Origin: CAZNPL01 sp964574815
GTDB taxonomy: Bacteria; Planctomycetota; Phycisphaerae; UBA1845
NCBI GenBank assembly: GCA_964574815.1
Contig: CAZNPL010000035.1
Span: 1 to 64,000, forward strand
Direction of reading: 5' to 3'
Length of the DNA: 64,000 nucleotides
Shown here: positions 1-8,730 of the stretch, in pieces
Layout of the letters: each line of letters opens with the position of its first letter
Position numbering within the stretch: position 1 is the first letter of the stretch
Translations under genes and position numbers: made by a program
Notes under the pieces: generated by a model
Told to the model about the DNA's origin: nothing
Seen by the model: the letters and a program-made list of their open reading frames with translations, nothing else
Database searches by the model: none

Positions 1-2
1 TC

Positions 3-2120
3 GCCCTCGCCCCCGCGGCCGCTCCGCCCGAGGGCGAGACCTTCTCGGATTCCGTTCTGACCGGCGGCAACACCTGGGACACCATGAACCGCCTGACCTC
101 TTCGAGTTGCACCTACGCGACCTGGCCCGCGCCGCCCGCTCCCCAGCTCGCGGCCGATCCTCCGTACCTCTCCTTCGATTCGCCTACGTCATCCTCCGAT
201 CTCGACAAGTACGACCGGATGGGCCGGCTGGAGCACGCCAGGACCGAGATTCCCCAAAGCACCTACCCTACGCTGGTGATCGAAGTGGACATGGAGTACG
301 ACCGCCTGGGGCGTATGACCTCCTACCGGCGCAGTTCCAACGAGCAGACGCTGAACGAGAACGGTCCGGACGTGGGCGAGCGATATACCTACACCCACGA
401 CAGCAGAACCGGCACGACCACGCGGTATTCGAACATGGACGGCCTGACGCTGACGACCGTTACCGATCACGATGGGCGGGTCGCCTCCGTGAAGGCCACT
501 TACGGCGATCCGCCGGTGACCCAGTACGAGGCCGTCTACGCGTACTACCCGAACCGAAGTCTGGTCGACACAATCACTTACGGCAACGGGACCAGCATTC
601 ACTATGACTACGACAACGCCGACCGGGTGGACGTCATCCACCACCGGTCTAACGACACGGACTTCCTGAAATTAGACTACGAATACGACGCCCGAGGCCG
701 GATCGACTGGATCCTCGAGACCGAGAACGGCGCCACCACCCAGGTGGATTACACCTACGACAACCGGGGCCGCCTGACCCGCGAGAAGCGGTGCTCGCCC
801 GATTGCGCCAACCCCAGCCAGACGGTCTTCGACATCGAGTACCAATACGACCAGGGCGGCAACCGCCTCTACAAGTTTAACCACGAGGCCGGCCTCGTTA
901 CCGAATACCACTACGACCCGGGCAACAACCGCCTGACCGACTACGAGGTGCGCGAGATCGACACCGATCCGAACAATCCGCCGGTGGTGTTCGAGCGGGT
1001 CGTCTACGAGTACTACGACGCAGTGGACAAGGCCGGCAACGTGCGGCGGGTGGCCCGGAAGGCGGCCGACGTGCCGGGTCCGGATCCGGTGAACTGGACG
1101 GTGTCGGCGACCGATTTCGAGTATTATCGAAACGGTGAGGTTCGGATGATCATCCAGCGGACCTGGCACGAGAGCAGCGGTATGGTCTTCGACGACCAGC
1201 TCGTCTCGATCCACGAGGTGCGAGGCAACGGGCGCAGACGCCACATGCTGCGGCCATGGGGTTTCGAGCCGGACGACTTCGGCGGCTGGCGCACGTGGGC
1301 GCAGAACGAATCGGCGCTGTGGACGAAGTACGACGGCGACGAGCCGACGACGGACTATCACGTGGAAGGGGATGTGGCGTACTGGGACAAGAGCTACACG
1401 CTGGGGCTGGCCCAGCGGACGCCCGAGGGCGGGGTGAAGTACTTCCACACTGACCACCTCGGCACAACGCAGGCGATGACGGATGCGGCGCAAGCTATCA
1501 ACCCGCGCATCGTCTATACCGCCTTCGGCGAGGTGATCAGCACAAGCTCACCGCCCGACACGCGGTATCAGTATGTCGGGGAAAGTGGCTACGAGACCTT
1601 TGAGGGAATCCCATTCCTGCACCTCGGCGTGCGGTGGTACGATCCTGGGAGTGGACGATTCCTCCAACGCGATCCGATTGGGATTGCTGGAGGATTGAAC
1701 GTATACGCGTACGCTGGGGGCATGCCGACATCGGCCATGGATCCTCTGGGACTCGACCGGTTCCACCATCGAGAACCCGGACACAGCTATCTCTATATTG
1801 AGAGGTACGACGGAAAATACGATCGCTACGACTTTGGGCCCGGAGTTGGCAAGAAGGGAAAGGCGAAATCTGGAATCTTTTGGCCGACGACAGGCGAGAT
1901 TCGTTACAAGGAGGTAGACTCCGTTCCTGAGGGTGCCCGTCGCTTTTCGTCAACGCGCGCGGAGGATGACGAGGATCGCCAGGCGATCGAGAGACAGAGG
2001 GCGAATCCGCCGGACTTTCATTATTGGGGACTTGCCGGACACAACTGCATCAGCTGGGTCTATCACTGGGCGACGAAGAGGGAGCCGAAAGTCAAACCTC
2101 AGAAGGGTCTGCCGTGGTGA
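3..2120 (+). CDS. RHS-repeat protein, C-terminal part, with a papain-like toxin tip (5' end outside window)
   Basis: The reading frame is open from the first base of the window through the ATG at 84, so the gene starts upstream and that ATG is internal. The visible part has YD-type repeats (for example YEYDARGR and YTYDNRGR), then the RHS core ending in RFLQRDPIG, NVYAYAGG and DPLGL at about 1665-1755. Everything after DPLGL is the variable tip of about 120 residues. In the tip, GHSYLYIE (about 1779) followed by GHNCISW (about 2037) resembles the His-then-Cys order of permuted NlpC/LRAT papain-like folds. RHS cores form a shell that encloses and delivers a C-terminal toxin. The toxin activity here is inference. 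This is the only RHS copy in the window that can carry a full N-terminus. A related tip occurs at 9779-10130. Confidence 0.85.
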   Translation, partial: ALAPAAAPPEGETFSDSVLTGGNTWDTMNRLTSSSCTYATWPAPPAPQLAADPPYLSFDSPTSSSDLDKYDRMGRLEHARTEIPQSTYPTLVIEVDMEYDRLGRMTSYRRSSNEQTLNENGPDVGERYTYTHDSRTGTTTRYSNMDGLTLTTVTDHDGRVASVKATYGDPPVTQYEAVYAYYPNRSLVDTITYGNGTSIHYDYDNADRVDVIHHRSNDTDFLKLDYEYDARGRIDWILETENGATTQVDYTYDNRGRLTREKRCSPDCANPSQTVFDIEYQYDQGGNRLYKFNHEAGLVTEYHYDPGNNRLTDYEVREIDTDPNNPPVVFERVVYEYYDAVDKAGNVRRVARKAADVPGPDPVNWTVSATDFEYYRNGEVRMIIQRTWHESSGMVFDDQLVSIHEVRGNGRRRHMLRPWGFEPDDFGGWRTWAQNESALWTKYDGDEPTTDYHVEGDVAYWDKSYTLGLAQRTPEGGVKYFHTDHLGTTQAMTDAAQAINPRIVYTAFGEVISTSSPPDTRYQYVGESGYETFEGIPFLHLGVRWYDPGSGRFLQRDPIGIAGGLNVYAYAGGMPTSAMDPLGLDRFHHREPGHSYLYIERYDGKYDRYDFGPGVGKKGKAKSGIFWPTTGEIRYKEVDSVPEGARRFSSTRAEDDEDRQAIERQRANPPDFHYWGLAGHNCISWVYHWATKREPKVKPQKGLPW

Positions 2121-2464
2121 AACCGATTAGATCAATGACGAGGGCGTTTGGTCCTGCGCAGCGCTGTCGTCGTTGCTCGTACCCGGTCGGAGGACGCGCT
2201 ATCCTGCGAGGCGACGCAACGGATGCGCGCGGAACGCCGTCGCCGCAGTGTATCACCGAGACCGAGCAGAGAAGAAGCTGTTCCGCCTTTGCAGTGCGGA
2301 GACGGAGCTCCAAGCGTAGAGCCAAATAGCACGAAGGCCTAGTGGGCAAAGTGGCGTTAAGGGGAGGCAGTGTTGAGGCAACGGGGAGAGTATCGCTGTG
2401 GACCGCAAGGCTGCGATTCTTGATTAGTGTCGGGAAGGGTGTCTAAGAGGTGGAGGCTGCGAAG
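2121..2464. other. Gap between RHS tip and its candidate immunity gene
   Basis: I see no convincing gene in this stretch. The short reading frames on both strands have no ribosome binding site and no recognisable composition. It may hold the promoter of the downstream gene. Confidence 0.5.
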
Positions 2465-2935
2465 ATGCCGAGGACGATGCGCGTACTTCCGTGGGCATTG
2501 GCAATAGCGTTTGCAGGATCCACTTGTACCCTCATTCAATACAATCGCTTTGAGCGCGGGTGGACATTCTCAGGTTGGCAGTCGGACCGTTGCAGAGCTC
2601 TCGAGGCCGTCGGACAACGTCTGCGGGCATACGCCGAAGTCCGTGGCGGCAAACTGCCGGCCGGCGCGGAAGGACTTGTTGACGCAGGCGTCATTGCTCA
2701 AACGGAGTTTGACTTCCAAAGCGACTCTGTGCAGACGGAAGTACATAGAGCGTTTCGATCTGTGCCTTCGACGACGTTCCCTGAAAACCTCATTGTCATG
2801 GTAGAAACATATGACGTCTATCCCGACCTAAAACTGTGCCTTGAACTCGGCGGGAAGGTGTACATCTGCAACGATCCTGTAACACTTGAGCGCGACAATC
2901 GCAGGCGTAAGGAATTGGGCTTGCAGGAGCCGTGA
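2465..2935 (+). CDS. Membrane-anchored candidate immunity protein for the RHS tip
   Basis: A 156-residue protein with an N-terminal hydrophobic anchor (about residues 7-25), then a soluble domain with conserved blocks SDRCR, LRAYAEVRGGKLP, VETYD and YPDLKLC. The ATG at 2465 is chosen because GGAGG lies 8 nt upstream (2452-2456); a GTG at 2450 is also in frame. It is a clear paralogue of the gene at 10707-11294, which follows the only other RHS tip of the same toxin family. That pairing is the main evidence for an immunity role. The signal-anchor topology suggests it faces the periplasm, where it could neutralise a cell-wall or envelope toxin (inference). The LRAYAE..GGKLP block also resembles type II pseudopilin-like Planctomycete proteins. 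Confidence 0.6.
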   Translation: MPRTMRVLPWALAIAFAGSTCTLIQYNRFERGWTFSGWQSDRCRALEAVGQRLRAYAEVRGGKLPAGAEGLVDAGVIAQTEFDFQSDSVQTEVHRAFRSVPSTTFPENLIVMVETYDVYPDLKLCLELGGKVYICNDPVTLERDNRRRKELGLQEP

Positions 2936-3021
2936 CTTGTGGGTGACGGCGGGGCTAGCGTGACAGCAGGGCGACAGCGCCTTTCGACGTTAGTGGCTGC
3001 TGGTGTTGCTCTGCAATCACG

Positions 3022-4170
3022 ATGGTCGAGCTAACCGTGTACGATTACTACGACGCCGAGGACAAGGCCGGCAACGTCCGCCGGGTGGCCCGGAAGGTCG
3101 CTGATCAGCCCGGCCCGGACCCGGTCAACTGGTCGGTGGAGGGGACCGATTTCGAGTATTATAAGAACGGTGAAGTACGCATGATCATCCAGCGGACCTG
3201 GCACGAAAGCGGCACTACGATCAACGGCGATCAACTCGTCTCGATCCACGAGGTGCGCGGCAACGGGCGCCGGCGCCACATGCTCCGCCCGTGGGGTTTC
3301 GAGCCCGACGAATTCGGCGGCTGGAACAAGTGGGCGGACAACGCGTCGGCGTTATGGACCGCCTACGACGGCGACGAGCCGACGGCCGACTACCGTATGG
3401 AAGACCATGACCTCCTGGGCCTGATCCCCGACGTCGAGAAGAGCTACACCTTGGGCCTGGCCCAGCGCACCGGCGAAGGCGAGGTCAAGTACTTCCACAC
3501 CGACCACCTCGGCACCACCCAGGCCATGACCGACGCCAGCCAGACCCCCGAACCCCGCATCGTCTACACCGCCTTCGGCGAAGTGATCAGCACAAGCTCG
3601 CCGCCTGATACGCGGTATCAATATGTCGGCGACAAGGGTTACGAGTCGTTCGCAGAGGTGCCATTCCTCCACGTGGGCGCGCGCTGGTACGATCCAGCGA
3701 GCGGGCGATTCCTCCAGCGCGACCCGATCGGTGTTCGAGGGGGTACGAATGTTTACTCCTACATAGAGAACACGGTGCCGAACGCATCCGACCCGAAAGG
3801 GCTCTACACGACTAAACCGCCCAGCCGGCTGACACCTATGTCACCCTCGCCGCCTTCGCGGAGTCCATTCGGGGGTAATTTCATGACAGGCCAGCGTGTG
3901 ATTCCCGTAGCCCCCGCGGCTCCGTTAGCGCCAGGACCGAGACGACGGTTTAACCCGCTGAAGGCCTACGGACGAATTGAGGCGCAAGTCATCTACTGGG
4001 ATCTTGGTGGACATGCTGCGCTGGTCGGCGAGCTCACGTACGTATGCAGTTTCCATTGGGCGTGGGGAGGGTTTTTCGGGCAACCCGACTACCGCGGAAT
4101 GGTGTTTTACGAGTTCTGGAAAGGCCACAAGAAGCTTTGGGAGCAGACAGATTGGTGGGATTACTACTGA
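3022..4170 (+). CDS. Displaced RHS tip 1 (partial core plus Trp-rich C-terminal domain)
   Basis: This frame begins in the middle of the RHS core (VYDYYDAEDKAGNVRR, about 3040) and runs through the standard core end RFLQRDPIG and DPKGL. It lacks the N-terminal shell, a secretion region and a credible ribosome binding site, so it probably is not a functional protein as it stands. The variable tip starts at about 3795. It is first Pro-rich, then aromatic (GGHAALVGE, FHWAWGG, DWWDYY), and I do not recognise it. A four-helix membrane protein follows at 4236. The layout matches orphan RHS tips of enterobacteria, which can replace the active tip by recombination through the shared core. That function is inferred here. 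Confidence 0.7.
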   Translation: MVELTVYDYYDAEDKAGNVRRVARKVADQPGPDPVNWSVEGTDFEYYKNGEVRMIIQRTWHESGTTINGDQLVSIHEVRGNGRRRHMLRPWGFEPDEFGGWNKWADNASALWTAYDGDEPTADYRMEDHDLLGLIPDVEKSYTLGLAQRTGEGEVKYFHTDHLGTTQAMTDASQTPEPRIVYTAFGEVISTSSPPDTRYQYVGDKGYESFAEVPFLHVGARWYDPASGRFLQRDPIGVRGGTNVYSYIENTVPNASDPKGLYTTKPPSRLTPMSPSPPSRSPFGGNFMTGQRVIPVAPAAPLAPGPRRRFNPLKAYGRIEAQVIYWDLGGHAALVGELTYVCSFHWAWGGFFGQPDYRGMVFYEFWKGHKKLWEQTDWWDYY

Positions 4171-4235
4171 GCAGCTTTCGCATTGCCACGCATGGTCCCA
4201 TTGCATTCGCCCCAATGATTGGTTGACCCTTGGCT

Positions 4236-4643
4236 ATGCAGCAATCTACCGGACATCTTCGCCGGACGACAACGGTACTCCATCTTTTTACGGGTGTAGT
4301 TTGCGTCCAACTCGTCTCGCTCGTCGTTGCGTGCCAGCTCACAGCGCTAGATATCATATCTATCGCTGCCTTCGGAGTGCTCTTCATCTGGGCGATGGTC
4401 TGGATAGCCAGAGGAATAACGGTCGGCAAGCGCTTCGCGGCGGCGATAGTTATCCTCGGCTTCGTGGGAATGTCCATGGTTGCCGGCGTCGCCCTGAGCG
4501 TAGCCACCGGTGGATACAAACGGATCTCGTTCGTGGCCTTCATGCACCTGATCTATTTCACCACTTGGTTGCTATCTGTCGCGTCCGTCTTACGCTCGTG
4601 GCGCGTGATGCTCTCTAGGGTGCGCGATGGGAAGGACGAGTAG
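4236..4643 (+). CDS. Four-helix membrane protein, candidate immunity to tip 1
   Basis: A protein of about 135 residues with four predicted membrane segments (roughly residues 12-33, 35-57, 65-87 and 97-120) and a short charged tail, RVRDGKDE. The ATG at 4236 is preferred to the TTG at 4230, although neither has a strong ribosome binding site. It follows tip 1 by 65 nt and precedes the next RHS unit, the position every small gene in this array occupies. Integral-membrane immunity proteins usually counter toxins that act on or through the inner membrane; that role is inference. I do not recognise the family. Confidence 0.5.
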   Translation: MQQSTGHLRRTTTVLHLFTGVVCVQLVSLVVACQLTALDIISIAAFGVLFIWAMVWIARGITVGKRFAAAIVILGFVGMSMVAGVALSVATGGYKRISFVAFMHLIYFTTWLLSVASVLRSWRVMLSRVRDGKDE

Positions 4644-4710
4644 GCGCCAGTTCGCACCTCGGGATCTGCGCTTGGGCCTAGGCCCACCCGCTGCGAGGGA
4701 TTTCCGGGAG

Positions 4711-4778
4711 CGTGTTGTCGGTGGAGGCCACGTACGGCGATCCGCAGGTCACGTAGTACGAGCCCATCTACATGGGTA
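4711..4778 (+). repeat. RHS core scrap with a stop codon, recombination scar
   Basis: This stretch reads V-E-A-T-Y-G-D-P-Q-V-T-stop-Y-E, matching the core of the full RHS gene at about 493-540 (ATYGDPPVTQYEAVY), with Gln changed to an amber stop. It then jumps, in another frame, to the core position where tip 2 begins. About 470 bp of core is therefore missing at the joint. I read this as a decayed deletion scar left by recombination inside the array. Confidence 0.55.
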
Positions 4779-5939
4779 GTGTACGATTGCTACGACGCCG
4801 AGGACAAGGCCGGCAACGTGCGGCGGGTGGCCCGCAAGGTGGCCGATGTGCCGGGTCCGGATCCGGTCAACTGGTCGGTCGAGGCCACCGATTTCGAGTA
4901 TCATCGAAACGGTGAGGTGCGGATGATCATCCAGCGGACTTGGCACGAAAGCGGCACCACGGTCACCGGCGACCAGCTCGTCTCGATCCACGAGGTGCGC
5001 GGCAACGGCCGCCGGCGCCACATGCTCCGCCCGTGGAATTTCCAGTCCGACGGCCAGGGCGGCTGGACCCTCTCGCCCGACAACGCCTCGGCGTTATGGA
5101 CCGTCTACGACGGCGACGAGCCGACGGCCGACTACCGAATCATCGACGGTGACGGTCCGGGGTTCACCGGCGACCTGGAAAAGAGCTACACCCTCGGCCT
5201 GGCCCAGCGCACCGGCGAAGGCGAGGTCAAGTACTTCCACACCGACCACCTCGGCACCACCCAGGCCATGACCGACGCCAGCCAGACCCCCGAACCCCGA
5301 ATCGTCTACACCGCCTTCGGCGAGGTGATCAGCACAAGCACACCGCCCGACAGCCGGTATCAATACGCGGGCAAGCACGGCTATGAGTCGTTCGACACGC
5401 TGCCCTTCATTCACGTCGGCGCGCGGTGGTACGATCCGGCGAGCGGGCGATTTCTCCAACGGGATCCCTTCGGGATTCGCGGCGGACCCAACGTTTACGC
5501 GTACGCCAAGCTTCGCCCAACGTCCTACATTGATCCCTTTGGTTTTGAACCGGAGCTCAACCCGAAGTTTGACCAAAAATGGGACGAACCCAATGTGCTG
5601 CGTTTTCTCCTTCGATGGTCAGGAGGCGAGGATGAATCGTTTCTAGATCGCTGGGCCGATCGGCTCTCTGCGCGAGGCCGTGCCTCCGATGTTGCCGCGG
5701 CCGGAGGAGTCGCCGCGGCGGGGCGGTATTTTCCCCGGAGGAAGAAGATTGGCGGCTCGAAAACGAGAACAAGCTCTATGTGGCGAGTGGCGTTACACAA
5801 TCGAGGATATGTCCGCCTCGGCAAAGCGGCATCGGTCTGCGGAGGAATCGCCGCCGGGGTCGGGGGCTTCTATGAGGTCTACGTGCTTGCAGAAGAGGGC
5901 ATCTACGCATGGTACGATATCCCCCTTGGCGAATACTAG
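4779..5939 (+). CDS. Displaced RHS tip 2 (partial core plus unknown C-terminal domain)
   Basis: It starts at a GTG inside the core (VYDCYDAEDKAGNVRR), continues to RFLQRDPFG and DPFGF, and carries a variable tip of about 135 residues from about 5540. The tip begins with charged residues (FDQKWDEPNVLRF), has an Ala/Gly-rich central part, and ends in a small hydrophobic segment (SVCGGIAAGVGGFYEVYVL). I do not recognise the domain. There is no usable ribosome binding site and an RHS scar lies directly upstream, so expression probably needs recombination onto a full-length core. The candidate immunity gene starts 10 nt downstream at 5950. Core codons are nearly identical to those of tips 3 and 4. 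Confidence 0.68.
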   Translation: MYDCYDAEDKAGNVRRVARKVADVPGPDPVNWSVEATDFEYHRNGEVRMIIQRTWHESGTTVTGDQLVSIHEVRGNGRRRHMLRPWNFQSDGQGGWTLSPDNASALWTVYDGDEPTADYRIIDGDGPGFTGDLEKSYTLGLAQRTGEGEVKYFHTDHLGTTQAMTDASQTPEPRIVYTAFGEVISTSTPPDSRYQYAGKHGYESFDTLPFIHVGARWYDPASGRFLQRDPFGIRGGPNVYAYAKLRPTSYIDPFGFEPELNPKFDQKWDEPNVLRFLLRWSGGEDESFLDRWADRLSARGRASDVAAAGGVAAAGRYFPRRKKIGGSKTRTSSMWRVALHNRGYVRLGKAASVCGGIAAGVGGFYEVYVLAEEGIYAWYDIPLGEY

Positions 5940-5949
5940 GAATTCGGCA

Positions 5950-6423
5950 ATGTTGGAAACACTAGGCAGTAATTGGAGGCTTGTCGCAGGGCTGGTTGGG
6001 CTCTTCGCCGTTTTTGGATTTTACTTCTCGTGGCAATACATTGGGTACAGGAGGCGCAGGGCGGCGATTTCGAGCCGCGTCTCGTGCTCGCAGGACGAAT
6101 GGTTTCGGCGTTACTACTCCGCAACGGAAGAGCAGCAGGACTTGCTGGTTCAGATTCTCCAGGCTCTCGCTTTTGAGATCGGCGTCGACTGGACGCAGCT
6201 TCGTCCGGATGACACCTTCGAGTGGGATCTCTTCGTTGGCTCTAGCTATGCACGGTTCGAAGACTTGGAGGAAGCCAATCTGGTGACGTGGGATCTCGTT
6301 CGCAAAAAGCAACTTGCCGAGGAGCGCCTTCCCAACTTCAAGGGAACGCTGAGGGCTTTCCTCGACGGGATCGCGGCGGCGAGCGTCAGTTCGCATGGAA
6401 GCGCTCACGGCGTAACCAGTTGA
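5950..6423 (+). CDS. Membrane-anchored candidate immunity to tip 2
   Basis: A 157-residue protein. The ATG at 5950 follows the tip 2 stop by 10 nt; a longer frame upstream in this phase only overlaps the RHS coding sequence. An N-terminal membrane segment (about residues 10-30, VAGLVGLFAVFGFYFSW) is followed by a basic RRRR stretch and a soluble domain. Part of that domain (QALAFEIGVDWTQLRPDDTF) resembles the helical pattern of acyl-carrier-like DUF1493 proteins but lacks the DSL serine; this likeness is weak. The immunity role is inferred from its position. Confidence 0.52.
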   Translation: MLETLGSNWRLVAGLVGLFAVFGFYFSWQYIGYRRRRAAISSRVSCSQDEWFRRYYSATEEQQDLLVQILQALAFEIGVDWTQLRPDDTFEWDLFVGSSYARFEDLEEANLVTWDLVRKKQLAEERLPNFKGTLRAFLDGIAAASVSSHGSAHGVTS

Positions 6424-6570
6424 CTCCGCGTGCTCAAGAGGTGGGACCGTTTGCGGTCACCCATTAGGCCCCCCCGCGTCAGGGCGCGTAAGGCTCCCGC
6501 CGGCAGGCCGTTGTTGATCCTGCGTGATCGGGTCAGTTTTTGTGGTCAGAGCGCATTTAGTCGATAGTGC

Positions 6571-7695
6571 GTGCAACAGCCCGGCAACGTCCGCCGGGTG
6601 GCCCGGAAGTTCGCCGACGTGCCGGGACCGGACCCGGTGAACTGGTCGGTCGAGGCCACCGATTTCGAGTATCATCGAAACGGTGAGGTGCGGATGATCA
6701 TCCAGCGGACTTGGCACGAAAGCAGCGGCACCGTCAGCAACGACGAGCTCGTCTCGATCCACGAGGTGCGCGGCAACGGCCGCCGGCGCCACATGCTCCG
6801 CCCGTGGAGTTTCCAGTCCGACGGCCAGGGCGGCTGGGACATCTCGCCCGACAACGCCGCTGCGTTATGGACGGTCTACGACGGCGACGAGCCGACGGCC
6901 GACTACCGGATGGTCTACCGTGACTTCGTGGGCTTGGTCCCGGACGTCGAGAAGAACTACACGCTCGGCCTGGCCCAGCGCACCGGCGAAGGCGAGGTCA
7001 AGTACTTCCACACCGACCACCTCGGCACCACCCAGGCCATGACCGACGCCAGCCAGACCCCCGAACCCCGCATCGTCTACACCGCCTTCGGCGAGGTCAT
7101 CAACACGAGCTCACCGCCCGACACGCGGTACCTCTATATCGGAAAGGAAGGCTACGAGTCGTTCGACGCTGTGCCGATCATACATTTGGGCGAACGATGG
7201 TATGAGCCCGGCACGGGTCGATTCTTACAGCGAGACCCGCTGGGCATTGACGGCGGGATAAACGTGTACGCGTACGCCGAAAACAAGCCCATGGTGCTCG
7301 TGGACCCGCATGGAACGCAAAGTTCGCTTCAGCACCCGGAGGGGGTTATTGCCATACTTGAAGCTGACATCGCGGCAAGTGCCACGGGTACGGCGAAGCT
7401 GACGGTGGACGGGGTCGTGCATACGGTTACGGCGGTTCGACATATCAGGCACGGAACCGACAATCTCGTTTTGATCTATCGTACCTGTGGCAAGCCGCTT
7501 AGATACGCCTGGAAGACGGGGCAGAGGATAAAGAACAAGGTTATCCGCACGCCTAGCGGCATCGTCATCGAACCACGGAAGGGGATATGTGGAGCAACGG
7601 GGCTTGAGGCGGTGCCGTTTCTCGCGCTGTGTTGTTGGGCGATGCGGCGCCGTCACGCGCGAGCACGTGGACTCCAAATGAAGGAGTGGGGCTGA
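6571..7695 (+). CDS. Displaced RHS tip 3 with Cys-Gly/hydrophobic/Arg tail
   Basis: The core resumes at PGNVRRVARK (about 6580), with a GTG as the nominal start, and ends at RFLQRDPLG and DPHG (about 7310). The variable tip of about 125 residues has a beta-rich segment (TAKLTVDGVVHTVTAVRHIR), a basic segment, and a striking end: CGATGLE, a hydrophobic run, then RRRHARARG. That arrangement resembles C-terminal sorting tails such as MYXO-CTERM or PEP-CTERM (family-level likeness, not verified). The candidate immunity gene begins 1 nt after the stop. A degenerate copy of this tail plus its immunity gene lies at 8114-8730. Confidence 0.68.
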   Translation: MQQPGNVRRVARKFADVPGPDPVNWSVEATDFEYHRNGEVRMIIQRTWHESSGTVSNDELVSIHEVRGNGRRRHMLRPWSFQSDGQGGWDISPDNAAALWTVYDGDEPTADYRMVYRDFVGLVPDVEKNYTLGLAQRTGEGEVKYFHTDHLGTTQAMTDASQTPEPRIVYTAFGEVINTSSPPDTRYLYIGKEGYESFDAVPIIHLGERWYEPGTGRFLQRDPLGIDGGINVYAYAENKPMVLVDPHGTQSSLQHPEGVIAILEADIAASATGTAKLTVDGVVHTVTAVRHIRHGTDNLVLIYRTCGKPLRYAWKTGQRIKNKVIRTPSGIVIEPRKGICGATGLEAVPFLALCCWAMRRRHARARGLQMKEWG

Positions 7696-7696
7696 T

Positions 7697-8113
7697 ATGT
7701 TCCGCAGGGCAATTGAACGGATTCGGTTCGCGATGCCGACGTGGCTTGGCGGTTACCGTGTCTGGTGGGGACCGGTCAAGATGTGGATCGGAGTTCCCAA
7801 GGGCGATGTCGATGTGCTCGGAGGAATCGCTGATCCGTTGCTCGCACAGGAAGCGCATTCACAGGTAGTGGTCACGCGGGCTAGGATGCCTGAAGTCCTG
7901 ATTGGATCAGGGCTTTGCATGGCGAAGGAGTGGCCGCGCGTGTTTGACCGCCTTGTTCGAATGATCGCCAAGTACGATCCACCGGGTGAATCTCAGATGC
8001 AGTATCATGTGAATGGGGTGGAGATGATGGTGACCTGTCGCGGCACCGAGGAAATCGTCATTACTCGTCTGCCGAGCACCGCGAAGAGCCTGTTGGAGAT
8101 ACCGTCCGATTAG
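7697..8113 (+). CDS. Candidate immunity protein to tip 3
   Basis: A 138-residue soluble-looking protein with no membrane segment. The start ATG at 7697 sits 1 nt after the tip 3 stop, and AAGGAG (7681-7686) lies at a good distance, so translation is probably coupled to the tip. Recognisable blocks are PTWLGGYRVWWGP, RVFDRLVRMI and VNGVEMMV. A frameshifted paralogue follows directly at 8330-8730 with the same blocks (PVWLGGF, RRIVRRI, VNGVDLI). The family is unknown; the immunity role rests on position and on the co-duplication with the toxin tail. Confidence 0.55.
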   Translation: MFRRAIERIRFAMPTWLGGYRVWWGPVKMWIGVPKGDVDVLGGIADPLLAQEAHSQVVVTRARMPEVLIGSGLCMAKEWPRVFDRLVRMIAKYDPPGESQMQYHVNGVEMMVTCRGTEEIVITRLPSTAKSLLEIPSD

Positions 8114-8730
8114 GCGACGCTCGCGATCGGTGCCGTCGGGCGACATTTTGCGAAAAGTACGATGGCGTTTGCGACCGCGCAAGCCGTGGTTGTGCAGTTG
8201 TCCAAAGCGAGGCATGGATGCGGCATTACGGGAGTCCAAGCTCTCCTGGTCATGCTCATTGCGCTCCTGACGCTACGCGCGCGGCGAAGCTCGGTGGCCA
8301 ACGCCTGGCTTTCTCAAGACGGTGATACAATGTTGAGTGATTCCTTGCACGCTGTCCGTCGGCGCTTGCCGGTCTGGCTTGGCGGGTTCTGCCGTCGCTT
8401 TGGTTCCATGACAATGTCAGTGGCGGCGGTCGAGGATCCGGCCGTCATACTCATGACGGTATCACAACCCCTGTTGCTTCCCCGCGGATCCCCGGAAGCT
8501 GTTTTGTTTTGCGGTACGATGAAGTGCCTGCGGGCCTCGCGGACCAGGGGGCGATGCCTTTAAGGGTATGGCGCAGGACCTTCAGGCGAATCGTGCGGAG
8601 GATCAAGAAGGTCGACCCAGCAGGTGAGCTGGCGATCGACTTCCGGGTCAACGGCGTGGATTTGATCGCACGGTGCGATTCGGACGATCGAGTCCGGATC
8701 AGTCTGGCTCCTAAGAAGCGGGAATACTGA
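8114..8730 (+). pseudogene. Degenerate toxin tail plus frameshifted immunity paralogue
   Basis: The first part (8114-8329) carries CGITGVQALLVMLIALL followed by RARR, matching the end of tip 3 (CGATGLEAVPFLAL then RRRHAR). It has no RHS core in front of it. The second part starts at ATG 8330 and is homologous to the immunity gene at 7697. It opens in frame 2 (PVWLGGF) and must shift at about 8510-8520 to frame 1 (RRIVRRI, VNGVDLI, RVRISLAP) to keep the similarity, so it is broken. The frame-1 stop TGA (8728-8730) directly abuts tip 4. It appears to be the remains of an older tip 3-type cassette. Confidence 0.55.

Noticed and set aside
84..86. ATG at 84 as the start of the first RHS gene
   Set aside because: The frame is open to the window edge, and an RHS protein without its N-terminal shell would be far shorter than usual.
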